DNA of 64,000 nucleotides from Brevundimonas subvibrioides ATCC 15264 (GTDB taxonomy: Bacteria > Pseudomonadota > Alphaproteobacteria > Caulobacterales > Caulobacteraceae): NCBI RefSeq assembly GCF_000144605.1, contig NC_014375.1:3230501-3294500 (forward strand). Reading direction: 5' to 3'. Numbering within the stretch: the first letter of the stretch is position 1; every line of letters starts with the position of its first letter. The notes beneath the pieces are model-generated. The model saw only the letters and a program-made list of their open reading frames with translations. It had not been told where the DNA came from and made no database searches. Below are positions 26,520 to 33,672 of this stretch, piece by piece. The position numbers and the translations under genes are program-made.

Positions 26520-27551
26520 ATGACTCGATCGACCTCCGGCCGCCGTATCCTGTGCTTTGGCGAGATGCTGCTGCGTCTAACCCCCAACGACGGCGAGCTT
26601 CTGATGCAGTCGCCGGGCCTGACCGCCCGCCCCGGCGGCGCGGAGGCCAATGTCGCGGTGTCCCTCGCGCGGTTCGGTGCCCCGGCCGCCCTCGCCACCG
26701 TCCTGCCCGACAATGCGCTGGGGCACGCCGCCCGTGACGAGGTCAGGAAGCATGGCGTCGACACCGCCGGCGTCCAGTTCCGGCCCGGCCGGATGGGGCT
26801 GTACTTCCTGACGCCCGGCGCCGTCCGTCGTCCGTCGGAAGTCCTGTACGACCGCGCCGGCTCGGCCTTCGTCCAGCATATCGACGGGGCGATGGACTGG
26901 CCCGCCCTGCTGGACGGCGTGGAGTGGCTGCATCTGTCCGGCGTCACACCCGCCACCGGCCCGAACGGGTCTGCCGCGGCCCTCGCCGCCATCGCCGCCG
27001 CGACCGCAGCCGGGGTGAAGGTCAGTTTCGACGGCAATTTCCGGGGCAAGCTGTGGGCCGAATGGGCCGGCGATCCGCCTCGCGTCCTGGGCCAGATGCT
27101 GGCCGGCTCCAGCCTCGCCTTCGCCGACGACCGCGACTTCGCCCTCGTGCTGGGTCGACGCTTCGACGACCCCGATCCCGCCCGGCGCCGCCGCGCCGCC
27201 GCAGCGGCCGCCTTCGAGACCTGGCCGTCGCTGGAGCGCATCTGCTGCACCCTGCGTGTCAACGACAGCGTGCAGGATCAGACCCTGTCGGCCGTCATGA
27301 TCACCCGGGACGGCGAGCGCCACGCTGCCCCCATCGCCCTGACCGGGGTCGTGGACCGCGTTGGTGGCGGCGATGCCTTCGCCTCGGGCGTCCTGTTCGG
27401 CGTCTGGAGCGGCTGGTCCAACGACGAGGCGCTGGCGTTCGGTCTGGCTGCGGCCGGGTTGAAGCACTCGGTCCCGGGCGATTTCAACCTGTTCGACGAG
27501 AGCCAGGTACGCGCCGCCATGTCCGCCGAAGGCTTCGACATCAAGCGCTAG
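26520..27551 (+). CDS. kdgK: 2-keto-3-deoxygluconate kinase (PfkB family)
   Basis: A 343-residue sugar kinase that phosphorylates KDG to KDPG with ATP. PfkB motifs are visible: ARPGGAEANVAVSLARFG near 35-52, and the C-terminal DRVGGGDAFASGVLFG near 279-294 with the catalytic Asp and anion hole. Residues 11-19 (GEMLLRLTP) are typical of the KdgK subgroup. It lies between kduD and the pectate lyase gene. KDPG would then be cleaved by an aldolase (Eda) that is not in this window. Confidence 0.9.
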   Translation: MTRSTSGRRILCFGEMLLRLTPNDGELLMQSPGLTARPGGAEANVAVSLARFGAPAALATVLPDNALGHAARDEVRKHGVDTAGVQFRPGRMGLYFLTPGAVRRPSEVLYDRAGSAFVQHIDGAMDWPALLDGVEWLHLSGVTPATGPNGSAAALAAIAAATAAGVKVSFDGNFRGKLWAEWAGDPPRVLGQMLAGSSLAFADDRDFALVLGRRFDDPDPARRRRAAAAAAFETWPSLERICCTLRVNDSVQDQTLSAVMITRDGERHAAPIALTGVVDRVGGGDAFASGVLFGVWSGWSNDEALAFGLAAAGLKHSVPGDFNLFDESQVRAAMSAEGFDIKR

Positions 27552-27561
27552 GTCACCCCTA

Positions 27562-27576
27562 GGAAACCGGTGTCAT
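27562..27576. promoter_or_regulatory. LacI-type operator, site 3
   Basis: GGAAACCGGTGTCAT, matching site 1 at 13 of 15 positions with the core AACCGGTGTCA unchanged. It begins 10 nt after the kdgK stop and ends 62 nt before the pectate lyase ATG, so the lyase probably has its own regulated promoter. Confidence 0.65.
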
Positions 27577-27638
27577 CGGTGTATCTTGCGGGCAGCGGTC
27601 GTCAGAACCGCCCCTGCAGGAAACGACCGGAGTTCCCC

Positions 27639-29279
27639 ATGTCTGTGTCCATGTCGCGCCGTGCCGTCCTCGCCTCGGGGGCCGCGCTCGCCACCCTGAC
27701 CGCGGCTGGTCCGGTCTTCGCCCAGGCCACCCCCGACCGCGCCACCCTGCTGGCCACCATGAAGCGCGCCACCGCCTTCATGACCGACGAGGTCGCGGTG
27801 GGCGGCGGCTATGTCTGGCAGGTCCTGCCCGACTTCTCTCGCCGCTGGGGCGAGCTGGAGGCCAAGCCGACGATGATCTGGGTCCAGCCTCCGGGTACCG
27901 CGACCGTGGGTCATGTCTACATGGACGCCTGGCATGCCACCGGCGATGAGCAGTTCTACGACGCCGCCAAGGCGTGCGCCGACGCCCTGATCGCGGGCCA
28001 GCACCCGCGCGGCGGCTGGAACTACGTCATCGACACGGCAGGCGAGGACAGCCTGAAGGACTGGTACGAGACGATCGGCGGCAACGCCTGGCGGCTGGAG
28101 GAATTCCAGCACTATTACGGCAACGCGACCTTCGATGACGCCGGCACGGCCGAAGCCTCCCAGTTGCTGCTCCGCGTCTATCTGGAGAAGCGCGAGCGCA
28201 AATATCGTGCCCCGCTCGACAAGGCGATCCAGTTCGTCCTGGACGCCCAGTATCCCAACGGCGGCTGGCCCCAGCGCTTCCCGTTCGTGGAAGGCGCGGG
28301 CGGCCTTCACGGCAACCCTGACTACACCCCCTACATCACCTTCAACGACGATGTGGCCGGCGAGAACATCGAGTTCCTGCTCTATGCCCACCAGGCGCTG
28401 GGCTCCAACGACCGACGCCTGGTCGACGCGATCCAGCGCGGCATGGACATCTTCGTCGCCACCCAGCAGCCCCTGCCCCAGCCCGCCTGGGGCCTGCAGC
28501 ATTTCCCCGACACGCTGAAGCCCGCCCCCGCCCGCACCATCGAGCCACGGGCCTTCGCCACCCACACCACGGCGACGAACATCCGCTCCATGATCGGCTT
28601 CTACAAATTGACCGGCGACCGCAAATTCCTCGCCCGGCTGCCCGAGGCGCTCGACTGGCTGGATCAGGTGAAGACGCCGCAAAACCTGATCGCGCCGGGC
28701 CGCACGCATCCGACCTTCATCCTCGAGGGCTCCAACACCCCGGTCTATATCCACCGCAAGGGGTCCAACATCCGCAACGGCCGCTACTACGCCGACGACA
28801 ATCCCAATAACCTGATCGTCCACTACGGCTCGTTCCGGAACCTCGATACCGCCGCCCTGCGTGCCGAGTACGAGGCGGCCGCGGCAATGACGCCCGAGTC
28901 CGTCATCGCGACCTCGCCGCTCAAGGCCCGCCCCGGCACCCGCGCCCTGCCCAAATATTTTACCCTGAAGGACGTCAGCATCTGGGACATGGGCACCGAG
29001 GGCCGGCGCCCCCGCCCCGTCGCCCCGACCCGGGCGGCGGAACTGGCCGGCACCCTGAACGCGCGCGGCTACTGGCCCAGCCTGCTGACGACCACTTCCA
29101 ACCCCTACGTCGGCCCCTCCCCCGAGGCGGTCACGGGCGGCGAGTATCAGACCACGCGCGTCGGCGACCTGTGGGACACCTCGCCCTACACCACCGATTT
29201 CCCGGTCGAAGGCATCTCGACCCAGACCTTCATCACCAACATGGGCGACCTGATCGAGGCGCTGCAGGTCGCGTCGTGA
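27639..29279 (+). CDS. Exported pectate lyase, PL10-like (PelA/Pel-15E type)
   Basis: A 546-residue protein with a twin-arginine-like signal (SRRAVLASGAALATLTAAG, then FAQA cleavage near residue 31). The body is an alpha/alpha-toroid-type fold with HPRGGWNYVID near 125-135, YPNGGWPQRFPF near 204-215 and YTPYITFNDD near 228-237, segments typical of PL10 pectic acid lyases. These cut polygalacturonate by beta-elimination with Ca2+, yielding unsaturated oligogalacturonides outside the cytoplasm. The ATG at 27639 follows CCGGAG; another Met lies four codons in. The stop overlaps the next start (TGATG). Confidence 0.88.
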   Translation: MSVSMSRRAVLASGAALATLTAAGPVFAQATPDRATLLATMKRATAFMTDEVAVGGGYVWQVLPDFSRRWGELEAKPTMIWVQPPGTATVGHVYMDAWHATGDEQFYDAAKACADALIAGQHPRGGWNYVIDTAGEDSLKDWYETIGGNAWRLEEFQHYYGNATFDDAGTAEASQLLLRVYLEKRERKYRAPLDKAIQFVLDAQYPNGGWPQRFPFVEGAGGLHGNPDYTPYITFNDDVAGENIEFLLYAHQALGSNDRRLVDAIQRGMDIFVATQQPLPQPAWGLQHFPDTLKPAPARTIEPRAFATHTTATNIRSMIGFYKLTGDRKFLARLPEALDWLDQVKTPQNLIAPGRTHPTFILEGSNTPVYIHRKGSNIRNGRYYADDNPNNLIVHYGSFRNLDTAALRAEYEAAAAMTPESVIATSPLKARPGTRALPKYFTLKDVSIWDMGTEGRRPRPVAPTRAAELAGTLNARGYWPSLLTTTSNPYVGPSPEAVTGGEYQTTRVGDLWDTSPYTTDFPVEGISTQTFITNMGDLIEALQVAS

Positions 29280-29989
29280 TGGGCCTCGACCGACGCCGCG
29301 TCCTGGCCGGGCTGGGTGCCCTCCCCATGGCCGGCTGCGCGTCCTTTCCCGGTCCCGACCGGCCCAGGACGACGGTCTGGCGGTTCGGCGACCTCGCCAG
29401 CATCGACGCCCCCCTGACGATCGAGGGCGCGCCACGGCCGGTGGCGGGTCCGGCCTCGGTGCCGGGAGGCGCGCTTCAGTTCGACGGCGTGGACGACGCC
29501 CTGTTCATCGACCGGCACCCCCTGGCCGGGGCCGCGACCTTCGCCTTCGAGGCCGTCTTCCGCCCCGATGGCGGAGCGATGGAGCAGCGCTGGCTGCACC
29601 TGCAATCCGACGAGGACGTCCCTGCCGGCCAGACCCCGGTCGGCACGCGCTTTCTGTTCGAGATCCGCGTCTATGGCGACGCATGGGCGCTCGACGCCTT
29701 CGTCAAGGGACCGACCTACAACCAGACCCTGCTGTTTCCCGACAAGCGCCACCCTGTCGGCCGCTGGTACCACGTAGCCCAGACCTATGACGGCACGACC
29801 TACCGGGCCTTCGTCGACGGAGAACTCCAGGGCGAGGCCGCACTCGCCTTCACGCCCCAGGGACCCGGGCGCGCCTCGGTCGGCACGCGGATCAACCGGG
29901 TCAACTATTTCAACGGCGCCATCGCCGAGGCACGATTCACCCCGCGCTTCCTGCGACCGGACCAGTTCACCGGCCTCAATCCGGCATGA
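29279..29989 (+). CDS. LamG/concanavalin A-like lipoprotein coupled to the pectate lyase
   Basis: A 236-residue exported protein. The N-terminus MGLDRRRVLAGLGALPMAGC combines an RR motif with a lipobox-like LPMAGC. Residues 55-235 form a LamG-like jelly roll (GALQFDGVDDALFI near 63-76, GRWYHVAQTYDGTTYRAFVD near 161-180, and the FNGAIAEARFTPRFL ending). The ATG overlaps the lyase stop by 1 nt, so translation is coupled. It could bind pectin or anchor the lyase at the cell surface, or be a small lyase or esterase of its own; no catalytic residues are obvious. Confidence 0.75.
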   Translation: MGLDRRRVLAGLGALPMAGCASFPGPDRPRTTVWRFGDLASIDAPLTIEGAPRPVAGPASVPGGALQFDGVDDALFIDRHPLAGAATFAFEAVFRPDGGAMEQRWLHLQSDEDVPAGQTPVGTRFLFEIRVYGDAWALDAFVKGPTYNQTLLFPDKRHPVGRWYHVAQTYDGTTYRAFVDGELQGEAALAFTPQGPGRASVGTRINRVNYFNGAIAEARFTPRFLRPDQFTGLNPA

Positions 29990-29990
29990 A

Positions 29991-30022
29991 AAAGGGCCCC
30001 GACGTTTCCGCCGGGGCCCTTT
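29991..30022. terminator. Bidirectional rho-independent terminator
   Basis: AAAGGGCCCC (29991-30000) pairs with GGGGCCCTTT (30013-30022), extended by a G/C pair. There are A-runs before and T-runs after it, so it works on both strands. It lies between the convergent LamG-protein and rplS genes. Confidence 0.85.
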
Positions 30023-30067
30023 CAGATAGCGGGGCTCAAGTAGGCCAAGGGCCGGTAGCCCCAGGCA

Positions 30068-30496
30068 TCATGCCTCGTCGGTCGTCTTGTCGGCCGAGCC
30101 GGTGACCGGAACCACGGCGCCCTTGGCGGGGCGGACGGTCTGGCGTTCGGCGATACGGGCCGACTTGCCGCGACGGTCGCGCAGGTAATACAGCTTGGCG
30201 CGCCGCACGACGCCGCGACGCTTCACTTCGATCGACTCGATGTTCGGCGACAGGATCGGGAAGACGCGCTCGACGCCCTCGCCGAAGGAGATTTTCCGGA
30301 CGGTGAAGTTCTCGTTCACGCCGCCGCCGGCGCGGGCGATGCAGACGCCTTCGAAGGCCTGGACGCGCTCGCGCTCGCCTTCCTTGATCTTGACGTTGAC
30401 GCGCAGGGTGTCGCCGGGCTGGAAGACCGGGATCGCGCGCACGGCGATCAAACGGGCTTTTTCTTCCGCTTCGAGCGTCTGAAGGATGTTGGCCAT
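30068..30496 (-). CDS. rplS: 50S ribosomal protein L19
   Basis: A 142-residue large-subunit protein at the 30S-50S interface. The conserved N-terminal half includes [20 protein letters not shown] near 25-44, and the mid segment has [20 protein letters not shown] followed by [16 protein letters not shown]. The last 25 residues ([18 protein letters not shown]) are a lineage-specific tail beyond the usual 115-130 residues. It starts 4 nt after the trmD stop and is cotranscribed with it. Confidence 0.97.
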   Translation of the reverse strand: MANILQTLEAEEKARLIAVRAIPVFQPGDTLRVNVKIKEGERERVQAFEGVCIARAGGGVNENFTVRKISFGEGVERVFPILSPNIESIEVKRRGVVRRAKLYYLRDRRGKSARIAERQTVRPAKGAVVPVTGSADKTTDEA

Positions 30497-30500
30497 GGTT

Positions 30501-31250
30501 CTATTCTCCTCGGGCTTTGGCGCCCTTTAGCTTTGATTTGGCGGAGGGTTCCGCAGGTCTTGTTTCCAGATGCGCCGCCCAGAGGTCTGGGCGTCGTTCC
30601 CGGGTGGTCTCTTCCCGTTGCGCCTGTCGCCACGCCGCCATCTTGCGATGGTCGCCGGACAACAGGATCTCCGGGATGTCGATCCCCTCGAACGTCCGCG
30701 GTCGCGTGTACTGCGGATGCTCCAGAAGACCGTCCTCGAAGCTTTCGGAGGACAGGCTTTCGGCCTGGCCCAGAACGCCGGGGATCAGTCGTACGCACGC
30801 CTCGATCGCCACCATCGCCGCTGCCTCGCCACCGGCCAGGACCGCATCTCCGACGGAGACCTCCTCGAACCCCCGGGCGTCGAGCACCCGCTGGTCCACC
30901 CCCTCGAACCGGCCGCAGAGGACGACGATGCCGTCCGCCTTTGCCCAGTCTTTCACGCGCGCCTGCGTCAGGGGTCGACCGCGTGCGCTCATGTACAAAA
31001 GCGGCCGGGGCGACCCTGTCAGGCTGTCGAGAGCCCGGGCCACCACGTCCGCTTTGAGTACCTGTCCGGGGCCGCCACCCGCGGGGGTGTCGTCCAGGAA
31101 GCCGCGCTTATCTTCGGAAAAGTTCCGAATGTCCACCGTTTCCAGCGCCCACAGGGCCTTCTCGCGCCAGGCCGTGCCGATTAGCGATACGCCGAGCGGC
31201 CCGGGAAACGCCTCGGGGAACATGGTCAGGACGGTGGCGGTGAACGGCAT
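30501..31250 (-). CDS. trmD: tRNA (guanine-N1)-methyltransferase TrmD
   Basis: A 249-residue SPOUT enzyme that makes m1G37 in tRNAs and prevents +1 frameshifting. It has the trefoil-knot SAM site ([14 protein letters not shown] near 110-123, then [22 protein letters not shown] near 133-154). The C-terminal helical domain contains [10 protein letters not shown] and [12 protein letters not shown]. It is upstream of rplS. The usual partners rpsP and rimM are not upstream; the DUF885 peptidase gene is there instead. Confidence 0.95.
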   Translation of the reverse strand: MPFTATVLTMFPEAFPGPLGVSLIGTAWREKALWALETVDIRNFSEDKRGFLDDTPAGGGPGQVLKADVVARALDSLTGSPRPLLYMSARGRPLTQARVKDWAKADGIVVLCGRFEGVDQRVLDARGFEEVSVGDAVLAGGEAAAMVAIEACVRLIPGVLGQAESLSSESFEDGLLEHPQYTRPRTFEGIDIPEILLSGDHRKMAAWRQAQREETTRERRPDLWAAHLETRPAEPSAKSKLKGAKARGE

Positions 31251-31270
31251 GGGGGCCGTTTAGCGCAGAC

Positions 31271-31309
31271 AATCCTCCACCGCGAGCGAAGCGATGCGGG
31301 GGAGGATTA
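31271..31309. repeat. REP-like palindrome between trmD and the DUF885 gene
   Basis: An AATCCTCC...GGAGGATT palindrome. The arms AATCCTCCACCGC (31271-31283) and GCGGGGGAGGATT (31296-31308) differ from perfect pairing at one position and enclose GAGCGAAGCGAT. The TAA stop of the DUF885 gene lies in its right edge (31307-31309). It differs in sequence from the element at 2353. Confidence 0.7.
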
Positions 31310-33145
31310 GTCCGGGTGGCCACCCCCCGCCGCGATCCAGGCGTCGACCTGTTCCTCCAGCACGTCCAGCGGCACCGAGCCGGAACCCAGCACCACGGAA
31401 TGGAAGTCGCGGATGTTGAACCGGTCCCCCAGCGCCGTCCGGGCCCGCTCGCGCAGCTCCAGGATTTTCAGCTCGCCGACCTTGTAGCTGGTCGCCTGGC
31501 CCGGGCCGGAGATGTAGCGGTTCACCTCGAGCCGGATGTCGCGCTCGCTCAGCAGCGAGTTCTGCCGGAAATACTCGACCGCCTGGTCGCGGCTCCAGCG
31601 CTTGGAATGGATGCCCGTGTCCAGCACCAGCCGCACCGCCCGCCACAGCTCGGTCGAGAGCCGCCCGAAGTCCGAATAGGGGTCCTGGTAGAACCCCATC
31701 TCCTTGCCGAGCTTCTCGGCATACAGCCCCCAGCCCTCGGCATAGGCCCCATAGATGCCATATCGCCGGAACCGCGGCAGGCTCTCCATCTCCTGGGCAT
31801 AGGCGACCTGGAAATGGTGGCCAGGCGCGCCCTCGTGATAGCTGATGCCCTCGATCTGAGGACGCAGCACCTGGGTCATGTCCGACAGGTTGACGTAGTA
31901 GATCCCCGGCCGCGAGCCGTCGGCCGCCGGCTCGTTGTAGAAGGCGATGCCGGTCGAGGCCTCGCGCCAGGCCTCGACCGAGCGGACCTCCAGCGCGGCC
32001 TCGGGCAGGTCGCTGAACCACTGCGGCGCGACCGCCATGACCTGGGCGATGAAGGCGCGGCTGTCCTCCAGATACTGCGCCTTGCCTTCGGGCGTGTTCG
32101 GATACTGGAAGCGCGGGTCCGTCTTGATGAAGGCGAAGAAGTCCTGGAGCGTGCCCTCGAACCCGACCTGGGTCTTGATGACCTCCATCTCGGCCTGGAC
32201 GCGCGCCACTTCGGACAGGCCGATCTGGTGGATCTGGTCGGCGGTCAGGTCGGTGGTCGTCGAGGCCCGCAGGCGCTGGCTGTAGTAGGCGTCACCGTCC
32301 GGCAGCCGCCACACGCCGTCGGTGCTGGTCGACAGCGGCTGCATCTCCAGCAGGGTGGCCAGATACCGGTCGTAGCCCCGCTTGAACGGCCCGGTCAGGG
32401 CCTCGCGCGCCGAGGCGATCAGGGCGTCCTTCTCAGCCTGCCCGATATCCAGCGCGCCCACTTTTTTCTGGAAGTCCGCCCAGATCGCCGTGTCGGCCCC
32501 GTCCGTGAAGGGAGCGCCGTTGGTCACATTGCGGATCGCGCCCAGCGCCGGTTCCCACACGAAGGTCGGCGGCGTGATCCCGGCGGCCATGCGCGTGCGG
32601 ATATTGGTCGCGCTCTCGCCCAGCACCCGCTCGACCTCGACCAGACGCGCGACATAGGCCCGGGCATCATCGGCCGTGTCGACGCGGTGGTTGTTGATCA
32701 TGAACACCGGCAGCGACCCGCCGGCCCCGCCGCTGGACGAGATCGGATAGCCGCTTTCGCGCCACCGGAAGCCTTCGCGCTGCTGCACCACGCCGTGTTC
32801 GAACAACCGGGCCGACATCCGCGACTGCGGGCTCAGGTCGGCGGTGTCGAACTCGGCCTTCATCCGCGCCAGCTGCGCCTCGGCCAGGGCCAGCGACCGC
32901 TCGGCGGCGGCGGGGGTGTAGTCATCCAGTTTGTCGTTGTCGGTTTTCATGCCCAGCGAGGTCATCTGCTGGGGGCTCAGGGCAATCCGCTCGTTGTAGG
33001 TCGCCTCGAAGAAGGCGGCAAGGCGGGCATCGGCGTCGGCCGTCGCCTCTGCCTGCTGCATCGGCGCAGGCGCGAAGGCCGCGCTGCCCAGACCGGCCAC
33101 GGCGATCAGAACCGCGCTGGCGGACGAAATCAGAAGACGACGCAT
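31307..33145 (-). CDS. DUF885 family exported metallopeptidase-like protein
   Basis: A 612-residue protein with an N-terminal signal peptide (LLISSASAVLIAVAGLGSAA, residues 4-23), so periplasmic or outer-membrane facing. The DUF885 signature ISYHEGAPGHHFQ near 430-442 resembles a zinc-binding HExxxHH-type site. NEPAADGSRPGIYYVNL precedes it, as usual. Family members are considered carboxypeptidase-like, but few are tested. The ATG at 33145 gives a good signal peptide; the in-frame region upstream is non-coding. Its 3' end coincides with a palindromic repeat. Confidence 0.88.
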   Translation of the reverse strand: MRRLLISSASAVLIAVAGLGSAAFAPAPMQQAEATADADARLAAFFEATYNERIALSPQQMTSLGMKTDNDKLDDYTPAAAERSLALAEAQLARMKAEFDTADLSPQSRMSARLFEHGVVQQREGFRWRESGYPISSSGGAGGSLPVFMINNHRVDTADDARAYVARLVEVERVLGESATNIRTRMAAGITPPTFVWEPALGAIRNVTNGAPFTDGADTAIWADFQKKVGALDIGQAEKDALIASAREALTGPFKRGYDRYLATLLEMQPLSTSTDGVWRLPDGDAYYSQRLRASTTTDLTADQIHQIGLSEVARVQAEMEVIKTQVGFEGTLQDFFAFIKTDPRFQYPNTPEGKAQYLEDSRAFIAQVMAVAPQWFSDLPEAALEVRSVEAWREASTGIAFYNEPAADGSRPGIYYVNLSDMTQVLRPQIEGISYHEGAPGHHFQVAYAQEMESLPRFRRYGIYGAYAEGWGLYAEKLGKEMGFYQDPYSDFGRLSTELWRAVRLVLDTGIHSKRWSRDQAVEYFRQNSLLSERDIRLEVNRYISGPGQATSYKVGELKILELRERARTALGDRFNIRDFHSVVLGSGSVPLDVLEEQVDAWIAAGGGHPD

Positions 33146-33211
33146 CAGGAACCCCCGGGACAAACAGACCCGGACCGTCCCCGATGCGACGGGGCGATGC
33201 AAGCGCCGCGG

Positions 33212-33547
33212 TCAGGCCTTGGCGGAGATGCCCGTCTCGGCCAGCCATTCCAGGATCTTGCCCTTGGGCATGGCCCCGACCTTCAGCGAGGTCATCTGGC
33301 CGTCCTTGAACAGCATCAGCGTCGGAATGCCCTTCACGCCGAGCTTCGACGGGGTCATGGGGCTGTCGTCGATGTTGATCTTGGCGATCGTCACCTGACC
33401 GGCCAGTTCGTCGGCGATCTGCTCCAGCGCCGGCCCGATCTGCTTGCAGGGTCCGCACCACTCCGCCCAGAAGTCCACCAGCACGGGCGTGGAGGCCTTC
33501 AGCACGTCGGTGTCGAAGCTGTCGTCGGTGACCTTCATCGTGGCCAT
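33212..33547 (-). CDS. trxA: Thioredoxin
   Basis: A 111-residue cytosolic disulfide reductase with the WCGPC active site (residues 34-38 in [17 protein letters not shown]) and the cis-Pro region KGIPTLMLF near 77-85. Length and motifs are those of TrxA. It is 125 nt downstream of addA on the same strand, the order seen in many alphaproteobacteria, and may be transcribed from both the operon and its own promoter. Confidence 0.96.
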   Translation of the reverse strand: MATMKVTDDSFDTDVLKASTPVLVDFWAEWCGPCKQIGPALEQIADELAGQVTIAKINIDDSPMTPSKLGVKGIPTLMLFKDGQMTSLKVGAMPKGKILEWLAETGISAKA

Positions 33548-33672
33548 GGGGGGATCTCCTTATGGGCGGCCGAAGCGCGCCCGGTGTCTCTTGTTCGGGT
33601 GAGATGTGGGGCGATTCTGGACGAAATCAACGGAAGGCTTTCCGCATCGGCAGGACGGCTTGCTTCCAGAAC

